From: UBA1014 sp964344035
GTDB taxonomy: Bacteria; SAR324; NAC60-12
NCBI GenBank assembly: GCA_964344035.1
Contig: CAYFLK010000025.1
Location: 1 to 46,037 of the forward strand
Direction of reading: 5' to 3'
Length of the DNA stretch: 46,037 nt
Part shown: positions 23,147-32,494 of the stretch, piece by piece
Numbering within the stretch: the first letter of the stretch is position 1
Layout of the letters: every line of letters starts with the position of its first letter
Notes under the pieces: model-generated
What the model was told of the DNA's origin: nothing
The model's input: the letters and a program-made list of their open reading frames with translations, nothing else
Database searches by the model: none
Made by a program: the position numbers and the translations under genes

Positions 23147-23950
23147 TCAGTCCGTGCGTATCAGGTCGATCCGTGGTTCGGGATTTAATTCCGGTCTGCG
23201 TGCGTTCAATTCAGTGCGCATGGGCAGTGGCACGGCATTCCCAAACCTTCTGGATGAACTATCGTCGATGCCGAGTATGTCCTGGACCGGCAGCCATTCC
23301 CCGTTGATCTTCACCAGCGGGTTTGCACCCTTGAATTTGATCATTCCAACTTGTCCGGATTTTGAGTATGAGACACTGATGTCCTCACCTCCGTCANNNN
23401 NNNNNNCAGTTTTCGCAAAGACATTGTATTGATATGTTCCATCCGGCAGCAGATCCCCATCTTCATCGCGTCCATCCCAATGGAACTCGTGAGACCCTTG
23501 ACCCCTGCTGTTGAGGTTGAATCTGCGCACCGCGTTTCCGCTTGAATCATGAACAAATACCTGGACCCGGTCGGCGTCTCCTGACAGCCGATAGGAGACC
23601 GGCAATGCTTCTCCCTGTTGCAGTGAGATTGATTGAGACCCGATTTCAACATCCTTTCCCAGCAGGTTTCCAACGCTGGCACGGGCAACATGCTGCTGTA
23701 GCGCCATCAGTTGCGCGGTTTTTTCATTGAGGTTCTGCAACTGTTCCACAGTGCCCATGGCCGCCAACTGCTGCATCATGTTTTCTGCATTCATCGGGTC
23801 CAGCGGATCTTGGTTTGCCATCTGGGTCATCAACAGGTTGAGAAAATCCTGCTTCCCTAGTTGCTTGCCCCCTTCTGTCCCTTGGGAGGCGGCGTTGCGG
23901 AGTCCAGTCCTATTGACTTGAATGGCCTGATCGATTGAACTAGGAGTCAT
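23147..23950 (-). CDS. flgD: Flagellar hook assembly (hook-cap) protein FlgD, with assembly gap
   Basis: Scaffold protein that caps the growing hook and is replaced by FlgK. The N-terminal motif GKQDFLNLLMTQMANQDPLDPM then NAENMMQQLAAMGTVEQLQNL is diagnostic. The central FlgIg-like domain (SGDADRVQVFVHDSSGNAVR, EFHWDGRDEDGDLLPDGTY) follows. Ten undetermined bases at 23397-23406 fall in the coding sequence; reading across ten bases keeps the frame into DGGEDISVSYSKSGQVG, so the true gap is probably ten bases or differs by a multiple of three. Total length about 267 aa, near the usual 220-240. Confidence 0.92.
   Translation of the reverse strand: MTPSSIDQAIQVNRTGLRNAASQGTEGGKQLGKQDFLNLLMTQMANQDPLDPMNAENMMQQLAAMGTVEQLQNLNEKTAQLMALQQHVARASVGNLLGKDVEIGSQSISLQQGEALPVSYRLSGDADRVQVFVHDSSGNAVRRFNLNSRGQGSHEFHWDGRDEDGDLLPDGTYQYNVFAKTXXXXDGGEDISVSYSKSGQVGMIKFKGANPLVKINGEWLPVQDILGIDDSSSRRFGNAVPLPMRTELNARRPELNPEPRIDLIRTD
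23397..23406. other. Assembly gap of ten N within flgD
   Basis: Ten undetermined bases. Ten is a common placeholder length, so the real gap size may differ, but the flgD frame is kept when ten is assumed. Confidence 0.99.
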
Positions 23951-23961
23951 CTTCCACCCTG

Positions 23962-25269
23962 TTATACGTAAAGGTTTAATCCGGTTTCACTGCCCCGACG
24001 AGGAACAGGCGCTGTTGGTTCCGGGACTTCCTCTTCCCCGGCAACACCGCGTGAAACTTGTGCGAATTCCTGGTCAAAGCGGGGATTTTGCGCATCCCGT
24101 TCGTTTTGATAGGCTGACTGCTGATTTACATCAATGTTGAGCGAAAGTTCCTGAAAGGCGAATTCCCGGTCAAGAAAACGTGAACGAAGGTGATCGAAAC
24201 CTGATTCGATGATCTGTTTCGCCATCGGGTTATCCACCTGCATGTCCACCCTCAACTCTCCCCCAGACTGTCGGACTTTCATGGTCACCCGTCCCAGGTG
24301 ATCAGGTTGCAACCGCAGGGTGATCTGCTGTGTGTCTTGATCCCGCAAAACACGCACCCGGCTGATTACCTGTTCAACATCGAACGGGAGTTCAATCGCG
24401 GAAACATCTGACTGAGCGGCATGTAAAGAATCCGCTTTCGTCAACCCTTGGGGCTGAAGACTCTGTTTCGCAAAACCCGTTTCCAGCGCAGCCACCGGTT
24501 CCAGTGCCGGTGGGGTTTCAAACGCAGTCAGGGTTTCTTTGGAGCCGATGCTTGCCATAGATGCCAGTGGCGCACGTGTTACGGTTGTCTGGGCCTGCTC
24601 TCCCGGTTTTATCAGTCCCGCATTTAGCATCTGTTCATCCATGGTTTCCTGTGCATCACTTTCGAGACCTGCCGAACGGGCAGGACGCAGAGCTGCCTGT
24701 AGCTGTTCATTCCGTGAAAGAGCGTCTTTTTCTAAAGTTTCACCACGTTGCAGCACGGACTGCGCCAGGAATTCCGGTAATTCAGAACGACCATCTGCAT
24801 CCGAACGGGAACCCTCCAGGGAAAGAACGGTCCCTGCAGGATTCCGGAGGCCTCCGGGGGTTTCAAGAAGATGGGGATTCCTGGTGTCCGTCCGTTGTTC
24901 CGCTAAAACGATCTTTTCTTCCTTGAGGGGTGCGGTTTTTTGAAGCACCGCCATCCTGGAAAGACCAGAGTTTGGAGTCTGTGCCGGGGTGCCACTTATT
25001 TCAGCACCTGTTGTTTGCCTGGCAGCCAGTTCCGGGGTGAAGGGAACTGCCGAGCCGTTCAGTTCTCCCGCTTCAAGCAGATCCTCAAGCGTGGCGGTTG
25101 CATCCTCCTGCAGCATCAGTTCCTCCAGTCCCGGATTTTCCAGGGACTGTTGCAGCATCAACCCGTCCAAGGTGTTTTCAAACTGAGCACCCTCCGGAGG
25201 GTTTGCTTCAACCAGGGGGGGTTCTTCACCTCCCATGGGATTGATGTTGTGTGAAACGGCATTGATCAT
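23962..25269 (-). CDS. fliK: Flagellar hook-length control protein FliK
   Basis: Measures hook length and switches export specificity through its C-terminal domain acting on FlhB. The C-terminal Flg_hook domain (about 300-395) is clear: QQITLRLQPDHLGRVTMKVR then GGELRVDMQVDNPMAKQIIE and the SRFLDREFAFQELSLNIDV segment. The first 290 residues are low-complexity, rich in Gln, Glu, Ala and Pro, as is normal for the FliK ruler. Length 435 aa is within family range. It sits 11 bases before flgD, the conserved fliK-flgD-flgE order. Confidence 0.9.
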   Translation of the reverse strand: MINAVSHNINPMGGEEPPLVEANPPEGAQFENTLDGLMLQQSLENPGLEELMLQEDATATLEDLLEAGELNGSAVPFTPELAARQTTGAEISGTPAQTPNSGLSRMAVLQKTAPLKEEKIVLAEQRTDTRNPHLLETPGGLRNPAGTVLSLEGSRSDADGRSELPEFLAQSVLQRGETLEKDALSRNEQLQAALRPARSAGLESDAQETMDEQMLNAGLIKPGEQAQTTVTRAPLASMASIGSKETLTAFETPPALEPVAALETGFAKQSLQPQGLTKADSLHAAQSDVSAIELPFDVEQVISRVRVLRDQDTQQITLRLQPDHLGRVTMKVRQSGGELRVDMQVDNPMAKQIIESGFDHLRSRFLDREFAFQELSLNIDVNQQSAYQNERDAQNPRFDQEFAQVSRGVAGEEEVPEPTAPVPRRGSETGLNLYV

Positions 25270-25432
25270 CTTGCTTCAACCTGTCCGTGGTTGTGGTGGA
25301 AAACCTGTTTCAAACAGGTTTTCGAAGGAGCAGCCTGTCCCTTTCATCCGATCAGGGCCCTTACCTGTTTTAAGCAGCCGCTCAAGTTTCGGTAAAACCA
25401 CCTGCACTGAATATAGAAATGCAGGGACGCAA

Positions 25433-26035
25433 TTATTTCTTTTTTGCAATCTCGGCAATCAGTTCCGCCGACTGATCCGCGCTCATGTTGGAAAGTACGT
25501 CGGATGCCTGTTTTTCCTTCATGCGCATCAGTATTCCCACCGCTATTTTTCGTTCAAGTTTGGCAATTGATTGTGCGGCAGTCGCGGCATCCATTTTCGC
25601 ATAAAATCCTACTGCCTTTTCAAGTAGCGCGTCATCCTGTTTCTTCTTCGCGTTTATGTCCCGTTCAATGGCCTCCTGCAGTTTTTCCAACTGACTGATT
25701 TGCCGCTGGACATCTTCCTGCAGGGCTTTCAACTGGTTTTCTCGTCTGTCCAGTTCCCGTTCACGCGTCTGCAAACGGGTCTGCTGCTTTGAAAGCCGGG
25801 TCAGTATCTGCTTTTCGGTCTCAGAAAATTCCTTTGGTTTGCTTGGACCCTCTTCCTTGTCTTCCGGAGGAGTGGCACAGAATTCAAGGCCATACTCCCA
25901 GCAAAGACCACCGATCAGCTTTTGCACCTCGTCCAGTGAAGTCGGTATGCTATAAGCGGGCCGCGAGAGCAGAAGAAAGCCCGCACAAAATAACAAAAGC
26001 CTGAAATGGTATGGGAAATCAACAAAACTTCGCAT
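25433..26035 (-). CDS. motE: MotE-like flagellar stator chaperone
   Basis: A 200-residue protein with an N-terminal hydrophobic signal or anchor (about 10-28, RLLLFCAGFLLLSRPAYS), a long coiled coil (about 65-140, rich in Glu, Gln, Arg and Lys) and a C-terminal MgtE-N-like helical domain (DAATAAQSIAKLERKIAVGI then LMRMKEKQASDVLSNMSADQ). In alphaproteobacteria MotE is a periplasmic chaperone for MotC; in many others this domain protein is found with fliJ and fliK, as here. The gene symbol follows that architecture and neighbourhood; the exact role in this organism is inferred. Confidence 0.75.
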   Translation of the reverse strand: MRSFVDFPYHFRLLLFCAGFLLLSRPAYSIPTSLDEVQKLIGGLCWEYGLEFCATPPEDKEEGPSKPKEFSETEKQILTRLSKQQTRLQTRERELDRRENQLKALQEDVQRQISQLEKLQEAIERDINAKKKQDDALLEKAVGFYAKMDAATAAQSIAKLERKIAVGILMRMKEKQASDVLSNMSADQSAELIAEIAKKK

Positions 26036-26095
26036 TTCTACCGTTTGGTCTGGATTGTGGCATTCATGCCGTTTTTTGAATTGATGGCAAAAAAA

Positions 26096-26539
26096 TCATT
26101 TGGACAAGGAGTATCTTCTCAACCCCTGGGCAATTTCATCCGCTTCCTGGCGTTCACGCCGCTCCAATTCTTCCTGAAATCGCTGTTCCTGTTTCTCTTT
26201 CAGAATTTCAAGCACACGTTTCTTCTGGGTCGCCCGGGTCAATTCCTGTCTTTTCAATTCAATAACCTGTTCCTGTTCTTCGATTTGTTTTTCTGTCACT
26301 TCCACCTGCCGTTTTACACGCTGCCGGAACAGATCGCTCAACTGCAGCTGCATGATTGAGAAACCCCCTTGCTTGTACCCGTCCAGCTCCCTCTGATGCT
26401 GCGCGAGCGCGGTTTCCATCAACAACCGCTGATCCCGCAACTGCTGCTGCAGCTGCACCTGTTCAGCAAGGGCTTTCTGGTACAATTTCTCCAGACGTTC
26501 CCTGACTTTCAACGCGGTTTCCAGTCTGAATCTGGGCAT
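26096..26539 (-). CDS. fliJ: Flagellar export protein FliJ
   Basis: A 147-residue almost wholly coiled-coil protein, the central stalk-like component of the flagellar export ATPase complex with FliI and FliH. Recognised by the start MPRFRLETALKVRERLEKLY and the heptad-rich body containing QRVKRQVEVTEKQIEEQEQV. Length matches E. coli FliJ (147). FliJ usually follows fliI; here fliI is absent and the rlmB gene lies 142 bases upstream, so this five-gene hook block has been separated from the export ATPase genes. Confidence 0.83.
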   Translation of the reverse strand: MPRFRLETALKVRERLEKLYQKALAEQVQLQQQLRDQRLLMETALAQHQRELDGYKQGGFSIMQLQLSDLFRQRVKRQVEVTEKQIEEQEQVIELKRQELTRATQKKRVLEILKEKQEQRFQEELERRERQEADEIAQGLRRYSLSK

Positions 26540-26680
26540 AGTATGGATAAGAAAAAATGACTGATGCTGCCTGAACTTCCCTGTTCCGGTCCGAATCCTT
26601 TACCGCGGAGTCACATGCCTGAGTAATCTCAGTGACTCTGTGGTGGTCGGTCTATAAACATCACCGCTGGAATTGTGCAA

Positions 26681-27499
26681 TTATCCTGCAAAAGAAGAAT
26701 CCGCCTCCACATGGTTCAATGTGGTACTGGAACTTTGCAGCTTATGCAAGGCAATGGCCGCGGCGTTGCTGACATTGAGCGATTCAACCGCGGGGTTGCC
26801 TGCAATCGAGATCAACCAGTCGCAGCTTCTGCGGGTCAGCGGGCGTAGTCCTTGCCCTTCATTTCCCAAAACCAGGATTAGCGGCCTGTCCTTCCTCAGG
26901 GTGCTGATTTCCCTGGACGCTGAACGATCTAAACCCACAATCCAAAAACCCCGATCCTTCTTCTGCAGCAGGAACCGGTTTAGGTTTGTGACTTGAATCA
27001 CCGGGAACCATTCCGCCACGCCAGCCGAGACTTTGGATACCGCCGGAGTGATTTTGCAGGAATGGTGTTTGGGAATCACGATAGCAGTAACATGGAAAAA
27101 ACCACAGGTGCGGATTATGGCCCCCAGGTTTTGTGGATCCTCGAGTTGATCAAGTGCCAGCCATAACGGATTTTCTCCCCCGTTATCCAGTCCTTCCGGG
27201 TCTGCAACCGCTGGCAGTGGGCCGCACCGGAGTACCACTCCCTGGTGTGCATCCTCAGAGACCCACTGGCTGAGCCGGGCACCGGTAGTCTCGGTTATTC
27301 GAATGCTGTTTCTTTCTGCAACCTTAAGCACTTCCCGCAAACGGGAGGCGCCTGTAGGGGTCCTGCTGTAATAAAGCTGATAAATGCTCCTTTTTTTCTG
27401 TCGCAATGCTTCAAGAACAGGATGCAGCCCATATAGCAAGATCCCCTTTTCTGGGCTTTTTTTCTCGGTTCCTTTACTCATCTTCAACAGGTGTTGCAT
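26681..27499 (-). CDS. rlmB: SpoU-type 23S rRNA (guanosine-2'-O-)-methyltransferase RlmB-like
   Basis: A SPOUT-class methyltransferase, expected to 2'-O-methylate a guanosine in 23S rRNA using S-adenosylmethionine. The N-terminal substrate-binding domain begins LLYGLHPVLEALRQ. The catalytic knot has the three family motifs: LALDQLEDPQNLGAIIRTCG (motif 1), LILVLGNEGQGLRPL (motif 2) and ISIAGNPAVESLNVSNAAAI (motif 3). Length 272 aa. The first ATG (27499) overlaps thrH by 16 bases; a second in-frame ATG at 27481, two bases after the thrH stop, is an equally good start for coupled translation. The C-terminal tail beyond ALHKLQSS is about 20 residues longer than needed. Confidence 0.9.
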   Translation of the reverse strand: MQHLLKMSKGTEKKSPEKGILLYGLHPVLEALRQKKRSIYQLYYSRTPTGASRLREVLKVAERNSIRITETTGARLSQWVSEDAHQGVVLRCGPLPAVADPEGLDNGGENPLWLALDQLEDPQNLGAIIRTCGFFHVTAIVIPKHHSCKITPAVSKVSAGVAEWFPVIQVTNLNRFLLQKKDRGFWIVGLDRSASREISTLRKDRPLILVLGNEGQGLRPLTRRSCDWLISIAGNPAVESLNVSNAAAIALHKLQSSSTTLNHVEADSSFAG

Positions 27500-28104
27500 G
27501 GAACCAGGATTTCTTTCAACCTCAGTTTCAAATCACTGTATTGCCACATCACCGGAAACATAGGATAATCCTGTACAACTTTTTCAGAAGGTCGAAACAG
27601 GATACCGTGATGCGCCTCCTGCAACATCGGGATGTCGTTGTAGGAATCCCCGATTCCGGCCACCTTGAAGTTCATTTCCTGGAAAGCACGGACCGCGCGG
27701 CGTTTCTGGTCCTGAATGCGTAAACGATAATCGAGGATGTTCTGATCGTCATCGATGAGGAGGCTGTGACAAAGCAGTGTAGGGTGTTCCAGTTTGTGCA
27801 TGACCGGAACAACGAATTCCCGGAATGTATCAGAAAGGAGAATGACTTCACTGTGGACCCGGAGCCAGCGTAAAAATGAAAGTGCGCCATCAAGCGGTTC
27901 AAAACCTGCCACGACGTGGTGGACGTCCTTCAAGGTAATACCGTTGAGTTCACAAAGATTCAACCGGTGGCGCATCAGTTCATCATAATCCTCAATGTCT
28001 CTGGTTGTTAAACTCAGTTCCTTGATCCCGGTGTGCCGCGCCAGCCCAATCCAGATTTCCGGGATCAGCACTCCTTCAAAATCAAGGCAGGTAACATGAA
28101 GCAT
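27484..28104 (-). CDS. thrH: HAD-family phosphoserine phosphatase / homoserine phosphotransferase ThrH
   Basis: A 206-residue HAD hydrolase. The nucleophile motif is CLDFEGVLIPEIW (first Asp of DxE), motif II is VILLSDTFREF, and motif IV is GIGDSYNDIPML. These and the segments KLEHPTLLCHSLLIDD and EAHHGILFRPSE align with Pseudomonas ThrH, which dephosphorylates phosphoserine and transfers the phosphate to homoserine. It would act in serine or threonine biosynthesis in the cytoplasm. The gene overlaps rlmB, which follows on the same strand. Canonical DLEGVL is DFEGVL here, a conservative change. Confidence 0.88.
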   Translation of the reverse strand: MLHVTCLDFEGVLIPEIWIGLARHTGIKELSLTTRDIEDYDELMRHRLNLCELNGITLKDVHHVVAGFEPLDGALSFLRWLRVHSEVILLSDTFREFVVPVMHKLEHPTLLCHSLLIDDDQNILDYRLRIQDQKRRAVRAFQEMNFKVAGIGDSYNDIPMLQEAHHGILFRPSEKVVQDYPMFPVMWQYSDLKLRLKEILVPCNTC

Positions 28105-28422
28105 GGAGCCTGGATTTAATGGTTTAAGAAAAAAACGGATTGAATGAGATGGGGAAAATGTAAAACACTAATTCCTACCCAGACTAGACAAGAATCTCAA
28201 GCACTATCATGGATTCGGAAGAATTGGATGGCTTTTTCCAAGGGACTGGCTACATTTTGTTGGAACAAAATTATCACAACTTCGCCACAGACTGATAATG
28301 AGTGCTGTGCCGGATTTGCAGTTATCGCTTCATTTGTTTTTATTCACAGGTAGTCCGCACACCCCTAGCTACCGAACACGCACACAGTTCATATTTCCGC
28401 TTTCATCCATCATTAAACTTCC
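28105..28422. other. Gene-free stretch between thrH and ligA
   Basis: A divergent intergenic region of 318 bases. It should carry the promoters of thrH-rlmB (minus) and ligA-galU (plus). No clear -35/-10 pair stood out, and the 69-codon open frame at 28144 has no protein-like features. Confidence 0.5.
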
Positions 28423-30429
28423 ATGACCATGAACTCCCCGGTTGCGGCTTCCCGGATCAAGGATTTAACCCGCCTCCTGCACCATTACAACGAGAGATAC
28501 TACTGCGGAGAATCGGAGATAGATGATATGGCTTATGACGCACTGCGTGATGAACTGGCAATTCTGGAGCAAAAACATCCACGTGAGAGACGTGAGGATT
28601 CACCGAATGCCAGGATTTCTGGTGATCCGCAATCCGCATTCACCGGGCGCGGGCATCGAACACCGATGCTCAGCCTCGGCAATGTATATTCGCTGGAGGA
28701 ATTGCGTGAATGGGCCGTCAAAACAGGCGAGAACTTGGGCAGTGTTCCAGAGTTCGTCTGCGAGTTAAAAATAGACGGGCTGGCGCTTTCAATCATATAT
28801 GAAAACGGCAAATTAGCCGCCGGTGTATCCCGGGGAGACGGAAACGAAGGGGATGACATAACACCCAATCTTAAAACGCTCGAATCCCTCCCGCATTCAT
28901 TGAAAAACCTTGTGAACCTTGAAGTGCGCGGGGAAGTCTATATGCCAAAAAACCGCTTCATCGAACTCAATTTACGGCGTGAGAAGCTGGGGGAACCACT
29001 GTTCAAAAACCCGCGCAATGCCGCCGCTGGTTCGCTGCGCATGCTTGACAGCACGGAGGTGCGCCGCAGGAGGCTTGACCTGTTCGTGTATATGAACGTG
29101 AACGGTGAAGGCAGACATTCCCAACAACTGGAGGAACTCGGCAGATTGGGCTTGCCCGTAAACCCGGAAACCAGAACCTGTGCAAGCATCGATGAAGTAG
29201 AAGCATTCTGCCAATACTGGGAAACACATAAGGGAGAATTGCCTTATGAAATCGATGGTGTGGTGGTAAAAGTTAATGACCTTCAGCTTCAACATAAACT
29301 GGGGTTTACAGCTAAATCACCAAGGTGGGCAACAGCGTTCAAATTTACCGCTGAACAAGCTGTATCCACCCTCCGGGCGGTTGAAATCGGGGTGGGACGC
29401 AGCGGGGTCCTCACTCCGGTGGCGCTTGTGGACCCGGTAGAGTTGAATAACACCATGGTCTCTCGGGCCACCTTGCACAATTATGACCAGGCAGCCCGTC
29501 TGGGACTGCACCTACCGGACCGGGTTGTCCTGGAAAAAGGGGGTGAGATCATACCGAAAATTGTAAAAGTCGATCCGGATGTGCGTCCCACGGGGGCATG
29601 GCCGGTGACGCCTCCCGAAACATGCCCGGTATGCAACGGACAGGCGGGACTCATTCCCGAAGGAGTGGACTGGCGCTGTACAAATCCGCAATGCCCCGCG
29701 CAATTGAATGAACGGATACTCCACTTCGTTTCACGACGGGCGATGGATATCGAAGCCATCGGCCCTGCACTGGTTGAACAGCTTGTCAGCTCCGGCATGC
29801 TGAAGTCCTTTGCGGACCTGTACCGGTTGCGTTACTCCGATCTGCTTCGACTGGAACGTATGGGTGAAAAATCAGCCCACAACGTCATCAACAGTATAGA
29901 ACGCTCCAAACAGTGCAATCTTCCACAATTTCTTCATGCACTGGGAATTCCTCATGTCGGAGAAAAGATCGCCGGGGTGCTAGCCAGGGAATTCTGCACC
30001 CTCGACCGGTTGAGAGAGATAAATCTAGAAACATTGGAACAAATTAATGAAGTCGGCCCGGTGATCGCGAAGAGTGTGGTTGGTTTTTTTCATGACCCAC
30101 TGCAGCAGTCCCTGGTGGATCAGTGTCGCGCACACGGAGTGGAACCCATGGAAAGCATGAAAGACACTGTTGTCGAGCTTTCGTTTTTTTCCGGGAAATC
30201 AATTGTGATCACCGGCACCCTTACCGAGTCACGGGATACCTGGAAATCCCGCCTGCTCGCCGCCGGCGCGAATGTAACCGGCAGCGTGTCAGGAAAAACC
30301 GATTACCTGCTGGCCGGGGAAAACCCCGGGGCAAAATTGTTGAAAGCGCGATCCCTTAACATCGAAGTTCTTGATGAAACCCGTGTCCGTCAGGAATTGA
30401 ACCTTGAACAAACAGGAGTGCCCGAATGA
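28423..30429 (+). CDS. ligA: NAD-dependent DNA ligase LigA
   Basis: Seals nicks in duplex DNA during replication and repair, using NAD as adenylate donor. Domains in order: Ia (YCGESEIDDMAYDALRDEL, about 28-46), adenylation domain with the nucleophilic lysine in CELKIDGLALS (Lys116), OB fold, a four-cysteine zinc finger (CPVCNGQAG...CTNPQCPAQ), helix-hairpin-helix repeats, and a C-terminal BRCT domain (FFSGKSIVITGTLTESRDTW onward). Length 668 aa matches E. coli LigA (671). Alternative start at residue 3. The stop overlaps galU by four bases (ATGA), so they are coupled. Confidence 0.97.
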   Translation: MTMNSPVAASRIKDLTRLLHHYNERYYCGESEIDDMAYDALRDELAILEQKHPRERREDSPNARISGDPQSAFTGRGHRTPMLSLGNVYSLEELREWAVKTGENLGSVPEFVCELKIDGLALSIIYENGKLAAGVSRGDGNEGDDITPNLKTLESLPHSLKNLVNLEVRGEVYMPKNRFIELNLRREKLGEPLFKNPRNAAAGSLRMLDSTEVRRRRLDLFVYMNVNGEGRHSQQLEELGRLGLPVNPETRTCASIDEVEAFCQYWETHKGELPYEIDGVVVKVNDLQLQHKLGFTAKSPRWATAFKFTAEQAVSTLRAVEIGVGRSGVLTPVALVDPVELNNTMVSRATLHNYDQAARLGLHLPDRVVLEKGGEIIPKIVKVDPDVRPTGAWPVTPPETCPVCNGQAGLIPEGVDWRCTNPQCPAQLNERILHFVSRRAMDIEAIGPALVEQLVSSGMLKSFADLYRLRYSDLLRLERMGEKSAHNVINSIERSKQCNLPQFLHALGIPHVGEKIAGVLAREFCTLDRLREINLETLEQINEVGPVIAKSVVGFFHDPLQQSLVDQCRAHGVEPMESMKDTVVELSFFSGKSIVITGTLTESRDTWKSRLLAAGANVTGSVSGKTDYLLAGENPGAKLLKARSLNIEVLDETRVRQELNLEQTGVPE

Positions 30430-31301
30430 AAGGAGTGATCCTCGCAGCAGGTTATGCCACCCGTTTTCTGCCTGCGTCAAAAACCATCCCCAAGGAAATG
30501 TTCCCCCTGATTGATCGACCGGCGATTGATTTTGTCGTGCAGGAAATGGTTGATTCCGGAATAAATGACATCCTCCTCGTATCATCAAGGCGTAAAAAAG
30601 TGCTGGAGGATTACTTTGACCGGGAGGTGGAGCTTTCCTCCGCGTTTTCCGCATCGAACCAGGTGGAAAAACTGGAAATGATCAAACCCACCACCGCAAA
30701 CATATTCACCCTGCGCCAGCAGTTCATGATGGGAACCGGAAATGCGCTGATGCTCGTCGAACCGTTTGTCAACAATGAACCCTTCGTGGTGGCTTATCCT
30801 GATGACATCGTGTTCGCGCAACCCCCGCTTACACGCCAGTTGATCGATGCATGGGAAGAAAGCGGAGACTCCATTCTGACCGTGAAACAATTGCCCTCCG
30901 AAGAACTGTCCCGCTACGGGGTGATTGATCCGGTGGAGCAGGGTAAGCTGATGAAAGTGCGAAGCATGGTGGAAAAACCGCAACCAGGGACTGCTCCAAG
31001 TGCGTATGCTACCTATGGCCGTTATCTCTACACACCGGACATCTTCGATGCGCTGCGCGATACAGACCACAGTCATGAACATCGGGGGGAGTTTACTCAA
31101 ACCGAGGCCATTAATGTATTAGCGGATTCAGGACGGGTTTCCGCGCTGCAATTTGAAGGTACACGCTATGATCTAGGGGACCCGCTGGGTTATCTGATTT
31201 CATCTCTCAAGGTGGCCATCGATCGTCCGGAATTTAGGGACACATTGATTGAGGAAATGAAAGAACTGATCGCTTCCGCCCGTGCCCGTGATGCCAACTG
31301 A
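30426..31301 (+). CDS. galU: UTP-glucose-1-phosphate uridylyltransferase GalU
   Basis: Makes UDP-glucose from UTP and glucose-1-phosphate for envelope polysaccharide synthesis. The nucleotide-binding start is GVILAAGYATRFLPASKT then IPKEMFPLIDRPAIDF, closely following bacterial GalU, though GYATR replaces the usual GLGTR. VEKPQPGTAPSAYATYGRY then LYTPDIFDAL and EGTRYDLGDPLGY complete the active site. Length 291 aa is typical. It overlaps ligA by four bases and shares its transcript. A phosphohexomutase that could supply its substrate lies 2.2 kb downstream on the same strand. Confidence 0.94.
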   Translation: MKGVILAAGYATRFLPASKTIPKEMFPLIDRPAIDFVVQEMVDSGINDILLVSSRRKKVLEDYFDREVELSSAFSASNQVEKLEMIKPTTANIFTLRQQFMMGTGNALMLVEPFVNNEPFVVAYPDDIVFAQPPLTRQLIDAWEESGDSILTVKQLPSEELSRYGVIDPVEQGKLMKVRSMVEKPQPGTAPSAYATYGRYLYTPDIFDALRDTDHSHEHRGEFTQTEAINVLADSGRVSALQFEGTRYDLGDPLGYLISSLKVAIDRPEFRDTLIEEMKELIASARARDAN

Positions 31302-31358
31302 AGGAAGCGGGATTCGCCATTTTTCATGGAACCGGTTCACGCAGGGTGTACTTGGTCC

Positions 31359-31387
31359 TTGAAAAAGGATTCAAAATACTGTATAAA
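31359..31387 (+). promoter_or_regulatory. Putative sigma70 promoter
   Basis: TTGAAA, a 17-base spacer and TATAAA: five of six matches at each hexamer with ideal spacing. It lies about 70 bases before the DUF4340 gene and likely drives that gene and the three that follow. Confidence 0.65.
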
Positions 31388-31460
31388 AACAGTTGCTTCA
31401 GATTAACCTGGGGTACTTTCCCGGACTTATTTTTTTTGCTTTGATTACATCACATTCATA

Positions 31461-32493
31461 ATGAACATGTTGAAACCTTTAGCTTTTATTACCCTCGGGC
31501 TGTGTGTGATTGGACTTTTCCTGTTCCTGTATCAGGAGGACCCCGGTTCATCGGAAGTGTACAAATCCGGAGAATTGCTGCTGGAAAAACTGGATACCAA
31601 GAACCTCAGCAAGATTCGCATCAGGGGAGACGGCGCATCCATTGATCTCAAGCAGCTTCAGGGTGGCGGCTGGAAAGAGATGAGTTGGGATTATGAAGTG
31701 GACCAGCAGGCGGTTCAGGACCTGCTGCTCGAGTTGACCGAGATCCGGCTGGGAGATCTAGTTACTGATAAACCCGATCACCATATGCGCTTCCGGCTTT
31801 TGACTCCTCCTTCAGCATCAGCAGACTGGGATGATTCCAAACACGGGGTGTCTTTGACCCTGTTCAGCGGGGAAGATACGATGATGCTCGATTTGCTGCT
31901 GGGAAAAACCAGGGAACAAGGATTGGGTCAATACATGCGCTACGCAGACATGGCCGAGGTTTTTCTGCTGCCGGATAATATCCGGGTGGATACGGATATA
32001 AATGACTGGTTGGAAAAATCCCTGCTTTCAGTCACTGAATCACAGGTGAGCAACATCCACATGCTTCGCGGCGACGGAGATAGTTTTATACTGGAGCGGG
32101 ACAGTTCAACATCAAGCTGGCGCCTGCGGGATGACAACATGACTGCTCCCTTGAAAGACAAGGTACAAACAATCACTCAAAGACTGGAAGACCTTTCCTT
32201 CAGCAGGCTGCTTGAACCAGAACTCTCCGATATTGAAACAGGGCGTGAACAGTTGGCCACCCTTACCGTTACTCTTGTTGACGGCCGTATCTATACCCTT
32301 ACACTGGGTGAAAACGAAACCGCGGACGGAAATTACAGCATTGCCCTGAGAATGTCTATCCACCGACAGTCCAGAACTCCGTGAAGAAATGGAACAGTTC
32401 AACCAGAAAGTCGGAGGGCGGCTGTTCCAGATTCGTTCGTGGGAAGCAAAAGACCTGTTGAAACGCAGAGCAGACTTACTGGAAGAGAATTGA
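31461..32493 (+). CDS. DUF4340 domain protein, frameshifted near the 3' end
   Basis: A membrane-anchored protein (hydrophobic segment about 8-24) followed by an extracytoplasmic region with DUF4340-like features (FLLPDNIRVDTDINDWLEKSLL, LLGKTREQGLGQYMRY). The open frame stops at 32384 after SIALRMSIHRQSRTP. In the +1 frame, however, coherent protein continues: ECLSTDSPELREEMEQFNQK then GGRLFQIRSWEAKDLLKRRA, ending at TGA 32491-32493, one base before the next gene. Removing one base near 32344-32350 joins the two. DUF4340 proteins often accompany ABC-type gliding-motility genes, which are absent here. Whether the shift is real or a sequence error cannot be told from one assembly. Confidence 0.7.
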
Positions 32494-32494
32494 G

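Noticed and set aside
32346..32351. TGA in the +1 frame of the DUF4340 gene as a selenocysteine codon
   Set aside because: Reaching it needs a frame change first; a single-base indel explains the break without recoding.
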